Shown here piece after piece: positions 40,571-49,881 of a stretch of DNA of 64,000 nucleotides. The notes beneath the pieces are model-generated. The model did not search any database. It was not told where the DNA came from and saw only the letters and a list, made by a program, of their open reading frames with translations. Within the stretch, counting starts at the first letter, position 1, and every line of letters begins with the position of its first letter. This DNA is from Streptomyces sp. NBC_01275 (GTDB lineage: Bacteria > Actinomycetota > Actinomycetes > Streptomycetales > Streptomycetaceae). The stretch lies in contig NZ_JAPEOZ010000001.1 of the NCBI RefSeq assembly GCF_026340655.1, positions 186,001 through 250,000 on the forward strand, given 5' to 3'. Made by a program: the position numbers and the translations under genes.

Positions 40571-43500
40571 ATGAGCAAGTTCGCGATCGTCGGGATCTCC
40601 TGCCTCTTCCCCGGGGCGGCCACTCCCGACGCGTACTGGGACAATCTGCGCGACGGCGTCGACAGCCGTACGGAGGGCGGGCCGGAGGTCTTCGGCCCGG
40701 CCGCCGACGCCCGGGACACCGACCCCGCGCACCACATCACCAGCATGCGCGGCGGGTTCGTATCCGGCTTCGACTTCGACCCCACCGGATATCTGCTGCG
40801 CCCTGACGACCTCACCCGCCTCGACCGGGTCTTCCACTGGTCGCTGCACGTGGCCCGCGAGGCCCTGCGCGACAGCGGACACGCCGACCGCCCCGGGCTG
40901 CTGACCCGCACCGGCCTGGTGATCGGCGACTACTCCTTCCCCACCCCGGCCTCCGCGCGCATCAGTCTGCCCCTGGTCCACGAGGCCGTGCTGGCCGGTC
41001 TGCGCGCGTCCGGCAGGCCGGCGCCCGACGCGGCCCCGCTCCTCGACCCGGCCGCCGTGCACCCGGCCGACGCCCGCGTCAGCGGCGCCCCGGCCCGCGT
41101 CACGGCCGCCGCCCTGGGTCTGGGCGGCCCCCGCTACGCCCTCGACGCCGCCTGCTCCTCGGCGCTGTACGCGCTGAAGCTGGCCTGCGACCATCTGGCC
41201 GCCGGGCAGGCCGACCTGGTCCTCGCGGGCGGGGTGTGCGCCCCCGACCCGACGCTGATCCACCTCTCCTTCTCCGACCTGCACGCCTATCCCGGCAACG
41301 GCGTCAGCCAGCCCTTCGACGCCCGCTCCACCGGCATCCTCACCGGGCAGGGCGCCGGCATGGTCGCCGTACGGCGGCTCGCGGACGCCCTCGCCGACGG
41401 GGACCGGATCTACGCGGTCGTGGACGGCATCGGTCTGTCCAACGACGGCGCGGGCCGGCATCTGCTGGTCCCGAATCCGGCCGGGCAGCGGTCGTCGTAC
41501 GAACTCGCCTACGCGCAGGCCGGGTTCGGACCCGAGTTGGTGGACTACCTGGAGTGCCACGCCACCGGGACGCCGATCGGCGACAGCACGGAGGCCGAGT
41601 CCGTCGCCGACTGGTTCGGCGCGCGGGGCGCGATCCCCGCGCTCGGTTCGGTGAAGGGCAACCTCGGGCATCTGCTGACCGTGGCGGGCCTGAGCAGTCT
41701 GCTGAAGGTGATCCTGGCCATGGGGCACGGGCATCTTCCGCCGACGCTCGGCGTCGAACGGCCGCTCACGGACCGGCTGCCGGTGGTGCGCGAGGGGCGG
41801 GCCTGGCCCGAACACCCCGGACCGCGCCGGGCGGCGGTGTCCGCGTTCGGCTTCGGCGGGACGAACGCCCACGTGGTGCTCTCCCAGGGGACCCAGCGGC
41901 TTCAGGGGATCCAGGGGATCCAAGGGATCCCGGAGACCCCGGAGACCCGGACCGGGGAAGGCGCGTCCGAGCCGGTCGTCGTTCCGCCCGCGCTGGACGT
42001 CGTCGGCCTCGGCGCGCACTTCGGCACGCTCGACTCGGCCGCCGCCTTCGAACGCGCGCTCCACGACGGCACGAACGCCTTCCGTCCACTGCCCGAGCAC
42101 CGCTGGCGCGGCCTGGAGGACACCCCCGGCGGCACCCTTGAGCGGGCCGGTCTGACCCGGGCGCAGCTGCCCGAGGGCGGGTTCGTGGACCGCGTCGAAC
42201 TGGATCCGGCCGACCACCGCATCCCCCCGGCCGACCTGCGCAACTACAACCTTCAGCACGCCCTGATCTCGAAGGTCGCCGACGAGGCGCTGCGCGACGC
42301 CGGGTACGACCGGACCGTGCCGCCCGGCCGGAAGGCCCCCGACCCGCGCCGGGTGGCGGTCGTGGTCGCGATGGAGATCGAGCCCAGCGCGCATCTGCAC
42401 CTGGCGCGGTACGGCCTCGGCGACTTCCTGCGCCGGGCGTACGCCGACGCCGGTCTGGAACCGACGCCGGAGCAGCTCCTGGCGGCCGCCCGGGACGCGG
42501 TCCACGAGCCGATCGTCGCCAACGAGGTGCTGAGCTACATCGGCAACATCATGGCCAGCCGCATCTCCTCGCTCTGGAATCTCACCGGCCCCTCCTTCAC
42601 CGTCTCCTCCGACGGCGCGGGCGCGGCCGAGGCCCTCCAGATCGCCCGACTCCTGCTGCTCGACGAGAGCGTGGAGGCCGTGCTGGTCGGCGCCGTCGAC
42701 CTGGCCGCCTCCCCGGAGAACCTGCTGCTGCGCGGGGGACGTCCGGCGGCGGGCGCGGGTCTCAGCTTCGGCGAGGGACAGCGGGGCCGGCGCATCGGCG
42801 AGGGCGCGGGGGCCGTCGTGGTCACCCGGGCGGGCGAGGCCGCGCGGCCCGGGTACGCGCGGGTCGACTCCATCGCCGTACGGCATGCCGCTCCCGTCGA
42901 CGGCGTGCTGCCGGAGGCGGACGCCGGGGCGCTCGCCGCAGCCGCCGGGCAGGCCCTTGCCGACGCCGGGATCGGGCCGGGGGACGTGGGCTACCTGGAG
43001 GCGCACGCGGGCGGTACGGCGGCGCAGGACACAACAGAGCTGGAGGGGCTGGCGCGGGTGTACCCGGCCGGGTCCGGGGCGGTCGCGCTCGGCAGTGCGA
43101 AGGCGCAGGTCGGGGATGTGCAGGCGGCGTCGGCGATGGCCGGGCTGCTGCGGGCGGTGCTGTGTGTGCACCACGGGTACGTCCCCGGGGTTCCGGGCTG
43201 GCGCAGGCCGGACCCGGAGCTGAGCGACCACTTCGCGGCCTCCGCCTTCCATGTGCCGGACTCCTCCCGGCCGTGGCTGCGCGGCGGGAGCGCTGGTGGC
43301 AGCGGCGACGGAGACGGCGATGAGCGCGGCCGTGGAGGCGGCGAGGAGCGCGGCCGTGGACACAAGGGCCGTCGGTACGCCTCGGTGAGCGTCATCGGAT
43401 CCGACGGCGCGCACGGCCATGTGGTGCTGTCCGGTGAGCGCACCCGTGGGGACGAGGTGTCCGCCGACTGGCGTCGGGCCGGCGCCCCGCTGCTGCTGCC

Positions 43501-46500
43501 GCTCGGCGCGGCCGGCGTCGACGGGTTGCTGGCGGAGGTCGACCGCCATCTGGTGCTGCTGGCCGAGGGCGCGGACCCGTACCGGCTGGGCCGGGCCGCG
43601 GCCGAGCGGCTCGCGGGCAGCAACCTGCGGGTCGTCCTCGTCGGGCGGGACGGCGAACAGCTGCGGCAGCAGCTGGAGTCGGCCGCTCATGGCCTGCGGG
43701 AGGCGTACGCCAAGGGCGAGGAGTGGACGACGCCTGCGGGCAGTTGCTTCGCGCCGCGGCCGATCGGCGCGGAGGGGAAGGTGGCCCTGGTGTATCCGGG
43801 GGCCTTCAACTCCTATCCCGGGCTGGGCCGGGACCTGTTCCGCGTCTTCCCGTCACTGCTCAACCGCTTCGAGGCGGAGGCGGCGGACCCCGACCGTCTG
43901 TTCCGCGCGGCCCAGTTGTATCCGCGCACCCAAGTCGCCCTCGAACGGCGGGCGTTGATGGAGCTGGAGGGGCGACTCGGGGAGGACGTCCCCTTCATGC
44001 TGGCCACCGGCACCACCTTCGCCATCCTCTACACGGACCTGGTGCGGGAGTTGTTGGGCGTGCCGGCGCACGGCGCGTTCGGCTACAGCCTGGGCGAGTC
44101 CAGCATGCTCTTCGCCACCGGCGGCTGGCGGCGCTCGGCCCGCCGGGACGACCGGATCAGCGCGACCCCGCTGTTCCACGACCGGCTCACCGGCCCGCGC
44201 CGCACGGTACGGGAGCTCTGGAACCTGCCCGAGGACACGCCCGACGCGGCGGTGTGGGGCAGCTTCGTGCTGCTGGAGTCCGCGGACCGGGTCACCGAGG
44301 CGCTCGCCCGGTACGAGCGGGTCTTCCTCACCCACGTCAACACGCCCACCGAGGCCGTCATCGCCGGTGATCCCGCCCAATGCCGTTCCCTGATCGCTGA
44401 GTTGGGCTGCCCGTCGGCCCGCTCCCCGGTCGGCTCGGTGATGCACTGCCCGGTGGTCGACGGGGAGTTGGCCGCCCTCGCCGAGCTCAACGACCATCCG
44501 ACGGGCTCACCGGGCGGCCTGGAACTGCTGAGCGCCTACGACTACGGGCCGGTCGGCGACCTGGAGCAGGGGGAGGTGGCCCGCCGCATCGCCCAGACCC
44601 TGCGCGGCGCCATCGACTTCCCGCGGCTCGTGCGCACCGCCCACGACCGGGGCTTCCGCTACTTCATCGAGGTCGGTCCCGGCGCGACCTGCACCCGCTG
44701 GATCCACGACACCCTCGGCGACGCCCCGCATGTGGCCGTGCCGGTGGACCGGCGCGGGGTGCCGGCCGTCCGTTCCGTCGCCCAGCTGGCGGCGCGGCTC
44801 GCCGCCCACGGGCTGCCCGTCGACCTCACCGCACTGCTCGGCCCGGACCCCGTGTCCACCGCCCGGCGCGCCCTGCTTCGGGTGCCGGTGGGCGGAGGCG
44901 CGTCCATCCCGGCGGGCGTGGCGACGCGGGTCGCCGCGCTGACGGCCGGGGGGTCGGCGGCCCCGTCCGCTCGACCGGCGGCCGGGCTGTCGGCGACGCC
45001 GTCCACCCCTCCTGCCGCCGCGTCTCCCGCGGTCCGCCGTTCCGCGCTCTCCCCGCGCTCCCCGCTCTCCGCCTCTCCCGCACCCCAGGTGACGGAGGGC
45101 CGACCCGTGCCCGTCGTCGCCGAGGTGACGGACGCCCGGACCGTGCCCGACCCCGACCCCACGCAGGCGCGGCCGATCCCCGCCGCGACCGTCTCGCTGG
45201 AGGTAACCGACCCGATGCCCGCCGACCCCACCCTCGACGACGCCGAGGTCATCACCTTCGACGGGGAGCCGATCGCCTTCCTGCCGTGGGCGGCCCAGGA
45301 CACACCACCCGCACCCGTGGCCCACCGCCCGGCCGGCGGTCCCGCCGCACCCGGCGAAAGGGCCGCCCTGCCGGGACCGCCGTCCGCACCCGTGTCTTCG
45401 GCCTCGACCGGTTCCGCGGCCACCGACCTCGTGCGCGAGCTGCGCCGGCAGATGGTGGCCACGCACTCGGTGGTCATGGAGACGCAGCGGGTGCTCCAGG
45501 AGCACACCCTCGCGCGCACGGACGCGCTGCTCGAAGCGCCGACGGCCACCGGTCGGCACACGCCCCGTCCCGTCCCCTTCCCCTCCCTCCCGCCCCGCCC
45601 CGTCGAACCCCCGGCCGCGAGCCGTGCCGTCCAGCCCGCTCCGCAGCGCCCCGCCCTCCCCGCCTCCCCGTCCCCTGCCCCTGTGCCTGCCCCTGCGCCC
45701 GCCCCTGTGCCTGCGCCGGTGTCCGCCCCCGTCCCCGAGGCCTCCGGCGTCGTCTGGGGCGAGGAGCAGCTTCTCGCCTTCGCCACCGGCCGCATCGCCG
45801 ACGTCTTCGGCCCCGAGTTCGCCCCCGTCGACGCCTACGCCAAGCGGGTGCGCCTGCCCGCCCCGCCGTACCACTTCGTCACCCGCGTCACCGCGCTGCA
45901 GGGCGAGACCGGGGTCTACGAGCCGTCGTTCATCCGTACCGAGTACGACGTGCCCGAGGACGCCTGGTACGCCGTCGACGGCGGGGTGCCGCCGGCGGTG
46001 GCCATCGAGGCCGGCCAGTGCGACCTGCTGCTGATCAGCTACCTGGGCATCGACTTCCGCAACAAGGGCGAGCGCGTCTACCGGCTGCTCGACAGCAAAC
46101 TGGTCTTCCACGGCGACCTGCCCCGCACCGGCCAGACCCTGCGCTACGACATCTCCATCAACCGTTTCGTCCGCCAGGGCGACACGACCCTCTTCTTCTT
46201 CAGCTACCTCTGCTACGCCGACGGCGAGCTGATCCTCGAACTCAAGGACGCCTGCGCCGGTTTCTTCACGCAGGCGGAGCTGGACACCCCGCTCGGCGTC
46301 GTGGTGACCGAGCGGGAGCGGCAGCGGCGGGCGGCGCTGACGAAGACCTGGTTCAAGCCGCTGGCGTACACCGACAGGGACCATCTCACCGCCGTGGAGC
46401 TGGAGTTGCTGGCCGACGGCCGTCCGGGCGAGGTCTTCGGCCCGCACCACGCCCAGGACCCGGGGCTCAACCCCGCGCTGCGGCTGCCGGACGTCCGGCT

Positions 46501-48241
46501 GCGCATGGTCGACGAGATCCGCATCGACCGGACGGGCGGACCGCGCGGCCTCGGCGCGATCACCGCGCACAAGCGGCTGGAGCCTGACGCCTGGTACTTC
46601 GCGTGCCACTTCCCCGACGACCCGGTGCTGGCCGGCTCGATGGTCGCCGAGGGCGCGGTCCAGACCCTCCAGGCGTATCTGCTCCACCAGGGCATGCACC
46701 TGGTCCTGCCGGACGCCCGCTTCCAGACGATCGTCGGGCTGGAGACGGAGGTGCAGGTGCGCGGCCAGATCACCCCGGCGCACTCCGAGATCCGCTACGA
46801 GATCGAGGTCATGGAGCTGACGCTGCTCCCGCGTCCCTCGGTGATCGCCGACGTCCTGGTGTACCTGGGCGACAAGCCGGTGATCCGGATGCGGAACTTC
46901 GGCATCCAGATCCGGGAGAAGGACGGCACGCCGTACCGGGCCGGGATCGGTGGCGTGCCCGAGTTCCTCGGCCGCCGCAACCGGGCCGGCGAGCCCGCGA
47001 TGATCAACGAGCTGCATCTCGCGCACGCCGCGAAGGGCGACCTCGGGACGGCGATGGGCCCCGAGTTCGACGTCTACCGGGACAGCAGGGCGCCGTACAT
47101 CCCCAACGGGGATTTCCAGTTCGTCGACCGCATCATGCAACTGACCGGCACTCGTGGTGACTTGAAGCCCGGGGCGGAGATGGTCACCGAGTACGACTCG
47201 CCTGCCGACGCCTGGTACTACCGCGAGAACTCCCACCCGCACATGCCCAACTGCGTCTACATGGAGACGTCCCTCCAGGCGGCGATCCTGAACGGCTACT
47301 ACCTCGGCGCCACCCTCAAGCAGCCCGAGACCGAGTACTCCATCCGCAACCTCGACGGCACGGCGACCCTCGTCAAGGACGTCGACCTGCGCGGCAAGAC
47401 CGTCCGCCACCACTCCACGCTGCTGATGACCAGCGCGGTGTCGGGTGCGGTGCTGCAGAACTTCCGCTACGAACTCTCCGCCGACGGCGAGGTGTTCTAC
47501 ACGGGCGAGTCCCTCTTCGGCTACTTCAGCGAGGCCGCCCTCGCCCACCAGGCCGGCCTGGACAACGGCACGTATGTGGCGCCCTGGATCGAGCAGGCCC
47601 CGCGCGAGAACGTCCGCCGGATCGAACTCGCCGACGACGCCCCGCAGTTCACCGGCGACCTGGCCCTGCCCGGCGGTCACTTCCACCTCGTCGACCAGGT
47701 GGACGTGGTCGAGGGCGGCGGAAGACACGGCAAGGGCTATCTGCACGGCCGGCGCCGGGTCCGGCCCGACGAGTGGTACTTCGACTGCCACTTCCACCGC
47801 GACCCGGTGATGCCCGGCTCGCTCGGCGTCGAGGCGATCCTCCAGGCCCTGCGCCTGTACGTCCGCGACCAGGGCCTGGCGGACGGCATCGCCCGCCCCC
47901 GCTTCGCGCTCGCCACGGACATCGCGATGAGCTGGAAGTACCGCGGCCAGATCCTGCGCCACGACGGCGAGCTGAGCTTCGACGCGCACATCAAGGAGGT
48001 GCGCCGGGACGGCGACCGACTGGTCGTGATCGCCGACGCCGACCTGTGGAAGCCGGGCCTGCGCATCTACGAACTCACGGACGTGGCCATCGAGGTGCGC
48101 TCCGAGACGAGCCCCGAAGAAGCCCCCGACTCCGCCGACTCCGGCCAGTCCGCCCCGTCCGCCGACTCGGCCCAGTCCACCGACTCCGCCGACTCCGCCG
48201 GCTCCGCCGCCTCCGCCGACGACCCCCGCGACCAGGCCTGA
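40571..48241 (+). CDS. PUFA-synthase-type multidomain protein (PfaC-like: KS-CLF-AT-DH-DH)
   Basis: A 2556-residue protein starting at ATG 40571 after GGAGGAAACAG. KS: about 1-430, C195 (DAACSSAL), H330 (ECHATGT), H367 (NLGHLLT). CLF: about 465-915, Cys replaced by G684 in SSDGAGAAE. AT: about 1060-1420, S1173 in GYSLGES, the PfaB-like acyltransferase fused in. A Pro/Ala-rich linker (about 1440-1730) leads to two FabA-type dehydratase units, each a pseudo plus a catalytic hotdog, with H2013 (CHFPDDPVLAGS) and H2407 (CHFHRDPVMPGS). A Ser/Asp/Ala tail follows. It lacks the C-terminal acyltransferase of myxobacterial Pfa3. It extends chains and introduces or isomerises double bonds with the PfaA-like protein. 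Confidence 0.92.
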   Translation: MSKFAIVGISCLFPGAATPDAYWDNLRDGVDSRTEGGPEVFGPAADARDTDPAHHITSMRGGFVSGFDFDPTGYLLRPDDLTRLDRVFHWSLHVAREALRDSGHADRPGLLTRTGLVIGDYSFPTPASARISLPLVHEAVLAGLRASGRPAPDAAPLLDPAAVHPADARVSGAPARVTAAALGLGGPRYALDAACSSALYALKLACDHLAAGQADLVLAGGVCAPDPTLIHLSFSDLHAYPGNGVSQPFDARSTGILTGQGAGMVAVRRLADALADGDRIYAVVDGIGLSNDGAGRHLLVPNPAGQRSSYELAYAQAGFGPELVDYLECHATGTPIGDSTEAESVADWFGARGAIPALGSVKGNLGHLLTVAGLSSLLKVILAMGHGHLPPTLGVERPLTDRLPVVREGRAWPEHPGPRRAAVSAFGFGGTNAHVVLSQGTQRLQGIQGIQGIPETPETRTGEGASEPVVVPPALDVVGLGAHFGTLDSAAAFERALHDGTNAFRPLPEHRWRGLEDTPGGTLERAGLTRAQLPEGGFVDRVELDPADHRIPPADLRNYNLQHALISKVADEALRDAGYDRTVPPGRKAPDPRRVAVVVAMEIEPSAHLHLARYGLGDFLRRAYADAGLEPTPEQLLAAARDAVHEPIVANEVLSYIGNIMASRISSLWNLTGPSFTVSSDGAGAAEALQIARLLLLDESVEAVLVGAVDLAASPENLLLRGGRPAAGAGLSFGEGQRGRRIGEGAGAVVVTRAGEAARPGYARVDSIAVRHAAPVDGVLPEADAGALAAAAGQALADAGIGPGDVGYLEAHAGGTAAQDTTELEGLARVYPAGSGAVALGSAKAQVGDVQAASAMAGLLRAVLCVHHGYVPGVPGWRRPDPELSDHFAASAFHVPDSSRPWLRGGSAGGSGDGDGDERGRGGGEERGRGHKGRRYASVSVIGSDGAHGHVVLSGERTRGDEVSADWRRAGAPLLLPLGAAGVDGLLAEVDRHLVLLAEGADPYRLGRAAAERLAGSNLRVVLVGRDGEQLRQQLESAAHGLREAYAKGEEWTTPAGSCFAPRPIGAEGKVALVYPGAFNSYPGLGRDLFRVFPSLLNRFEAEAADPDRLFRAAQLYPRTQVALERRALMELEGRLGEDVPFMLATGTTFAILYTDLVRELLGVPAHGAFGYSLGESSMLFATGGWRRSARRDDRISATPLFHDRLTGPRRTVRELWNLPEDTPDAAVWGSFVLLESADRVTEALARYERVFLTHVNTPTEAVIAGDPAQCRSLIAELGCPSARSPVGSVMHCPVVDGELAALAELNDHPTGSPGGLELLSAYDYGPVGDLEQGEVARRIAQTLRGAIDFPRLVRTAHDRGFRYFIEVGPGATCTRWIHDTLGDAPHVAVPVDRRGVPAVRSVAQLAARLAAHGLPVDLTALLGPDPVSTARRALLRVPVGGGASIPAGVATRVAALTAGGSAAPSARPAAGLSATPSTPPAAASPAVRRSALSPRSPLSASPAPQVTEGRPVPVVAEVTDARTVPDPDPTQARPIPAATVSLEVTDPMPADPTLDDAEVITFDGEPIAFLPWAAQDTPPAPVAHRPAGGPAAPGERAALPGPPSAPVSSASTGSAATDLVRELRRQMVATHSVVMETQRVLQEHTLARTDALLEAPTATGRHTPRPVPFPSLPPRPVEPPAASRAVQPAPQRPALPASPSPAPVPAPAPAPVPAPVSAPVPEASGVVWGEEQLLAFATGRIADVFGPEFAPVDAYAKRVRLPAPPYHFVTRVTALQGETGVYEPSFIRTEYDVPEDAWYAVDGGVPPAVAIEAGQCDLLLISYLGIDFRNKGERVYRLLDSKLVFHGDLPRTGQTLRYDISINRFVRQGDTTLFFFSYLCYADGELILELKDACAGFFTQAELDTPLGVVVTERERQRRAALTKTWFKPLAYTDRDHLTAVELELLADGRPGEVFGPHHAQDPGLNPALRLPDVRLRMVDEIRIDRTGGPRGLGAITAHKRLEPDAWYFACHFPDDPVLAGSMVAEGAVQTLQAYLLHQGMHLVLPDARFQTIVGLETEVQVRGQITPAHSEIRYEIEVMELTLLPRPSVIADVLVYLGDKPVIRMRNFGIQIREKDGTPYRAGIGGVPEFLGRRNRAGEPAMINELHLAHAAKGDLGTAMGPEFDVYRDSRAPYIPNGDFQFVDRIMQLTGTRGDLKPGAEMVTEYDSPADAWYYRENSHPHMPNCVYMETSLQAAILNGYYLGATLKQPETEYSIRNLDGTATLVKDVDLRGKTVRHHSTLLMTSAVSGAVLQNFRYELSADGEVFYTGESLFGYFSEAALAHQAGLDNGTYVAPWIEQAPRENVRRIELADDAPQFTGDLALPGGHFHLVDQVDVVEGGGRHGKGYLHGRRRVRPDEWYFDCHFHRDPVMPGSLGVEAILQALRLYVRDQGLADGIARPRFALATDIAMSWKYRGQILRHDGELSFDAHIKEVRRDGDRLVVIADADLWKPGLRIYELTDVAIEVRSETSPEEAPDSADSGQSAPSADSAQSTDSADSAGSAASADDPRDQA

Positions 48242-48267
48242 CCGGGCCCGAGGAGACGACCCCCGTC

Positions 48268-49881
48268 ATGCAGACCCAGACCACTCCCCTGCGCTGGCAC
48301 GGAGCGAGCGGCCCCCGCACCGACCCCGCGGGCATCCGCGAGGCCCTCTCCGACCTCGACCGTTCGTGTTTCGTCGTGCGCACCCCCTCCGGCGTCGGCG
48401 CGGTCTCCGGCGGGCAGGCGACCACCGGCGAGGGCCTGCCCCTGCTGGCCGCGGCCGCGCCCCTGCCTCCGCACACCCTCGGCTCCCCCGCCTTCCTCGC
48501 CGCACACGGCGTCCGGCACGCCTACATGGCGGGCGCGATGGCCGGCGGCATCGCCTCCGCCGACCTGGTGATCGCACTGGCCCGGGAGGGCTTCCTCGCC
48601 TCCTACGGCGCGGCCGGGCTGCTGCCGGAGACCATCGAGAAGGCGCTGACCCGGTTCGCCGCCGAGCTCCCCGGACTGCCGTACGCCGTCAACCTCATCC
48701 ACAGCCCGAGCGAGGAGCGCCTGGAGCGCGAGGCGGTGGAGTTGTTCCTGCGCCACGGGGTGCGGTGCGTGGAGGCGTCGGCGTTCATGAGCCTCAGCCC
48801 GCACGTGGTGCGCTACCGGCTGACCGGCCTGCGGCGCGCGGCGAACGGCGCCGTGGCCGCCGACCACCGTCTCATCGCCAAGATCTCCCGCCCGGAGACC
48901 GCCGAGCGCTTCATGCGGCCGGCGCCGGCCGCCGTCGTGAGCGCTCTGCTCGCCCAGGGCCTGATCAGCGCCGAGCAGGCGGACCTCGCCAAGTACGTCC
49001 CCGTCGCCGACGACATCACGGTCGAGGGCGACTCCGGCGGCCACACCGACCGCCGCCCGCTCACCGCCCTGCTGCCGACGATCCTGCGGCTGCGCGACAC
49101 CGTCCAGCACGAGCACCGCTACCCCACCCCCATCCGGGTGGGCGCGGCGGGCGGCCTGGGCTGCCCGACGTCGGTGGCCGGCGCGTTCGCCATGGGCGCC
49201 GCCTACGTCGTCACCGGCTCGGTCAACCAGTCCTGCGTCGAGTCCGGCGCGTCCAAGGCGGCCAAGGCGCTCCTCGCCGACGCCGGCATCGCCGACTGCG
49301 AGATGGCGCCGGCGGCCGACATGTTCGAAATGGGCGTGGAACTCCAGGTGTTGAAGAAGGGCACCCTGTTCCCGATGCGTGCCAAGCGCCTCTACGAGCT
49401 CTACCAGACGTACGACGGTCTGGCGGCCCTCCCCGACGCCGAGCGGGCCAGGGTGGAGTCGCAGATCATGCGCCGTCCGCTGGACGAGGTCTGGCAGGAG
49501 TGCGTCGGCTACTTCAGCCGCCGCGACCCCGATCAGCTGGCCCGGGCCGCCGACCACCCCAAGCGGCAGATGGCGCTGGTGTTCCGCTGGTACCTGGGCA
49601 TGGCCTCGCGCTGGTCCACGGTCGGCGATCCCGACCGCGTCCTGGACTACCAGGTGTGGTGCGGGCCCGCAATGGGCGCCTTCAACGACTGGGTCACCGC
49701 CAGCTACCTCAAGGCCCCCGGAAACCGCCGGGTCGCCGACGTGGCCCACCATCTGATGCGCGGCGCCGCCTTCCACACCCGGCTCGCCCAGCTCCGGGTG
49801 GCGGGCGTGCGTGTCCCGGCGTCGGCGGCCGACTACCGCCCCGTCCCCCTCGAGACACCGTCCCTGGAGGCCGCCCGGTGA
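48268..49881 (+). CDS. PUFA-type trans-acting enoyl reductase (PfaD-like)
   Basis: A 537-residue FMN enzyme of the nitropropane-dioxygenase/PfaD family, the enoyl reductase of PUFA and some trans-AT systems. It has HGVRHAYMAGAMAGGIASADLVIALAREG near the N-terminus, LPYAVNLIHSP, RLIAKISRPETA, and the phosphate-binding stretch VGAAGGLGCPTSVAGAFAMGAAYVVTGS. The C-terminal segment MGVELQVLKKGTLFPMRAKRLYELY is specific for the PfaD group. Start ATG 48268 follows GAGGAGA. It reduces selected enoyl intermediates in trans, leaving others unsaturated. Confidence 0.92.
   Translation: MQTQTTPLRWHGASGPRTDPAGIREALSDLDRSCFVVRTPSGVGAVSGGQATTGEGLPLLAAAAPLPPHTLGSPAFLAAHGVRHAYMAGAMAGGIASADLVIALAREGFLASYGAAGLLPETIEKALTRFAAELPGLPYAVNLIHSPSEERLEREAVELFLRHGVRCVEASAFMSLSPHVVRYRLTGLRRAANGAVAADHRLIAKISRPETAERFMRPAPAAVVSALLAQGLISAEQADLAKYVPVADDITVEGDSGGHTDRRPLTALLPTILRLRDTVQHEHRYPTPIRVGAAGGLGCPTSVAGAFAMGAAYVVTGSVNQSCVESGASKAAKALLADAGIADCEMAPAADMFEMGVELQVLKKGTLFPMRAKRLYELYQTYDGLAALPDAERARVESQIMRRPLDEVWQECVGYFSRRDPDQLARAADHPKRQMALVFRWYLGMASRWSTVGDPDRVLDYQVWCGPAMGAFNDWVTASYLKAPGNRRVADVAHHLMRGAAFHTRLAQLRVAGVRVPASAADYRPVPLETPSLEAAR

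Noticed and set aside
40130..48000. Long minus-strand open frames opposite the PfaC-like gene (1186 and 1160 codons)
   Set aside because: Both are low-complexity, Gly/Arg/Gln-rich shadows antisense to a gene with complete KS, CLF, AT and DH motifs.
33705..48241. Type I polyketide (macrolide-type) or type II aromatic PKS
   Set aside because: Tandem ACPs, a KS-CLF pair fused to FabA-type double-hotdog dehydratases and a trans PfaD enoyl reductase define a PUFA-type synthase. Modular PKS DH-ER-KR-ACP units and aromatic cyclases are missing.
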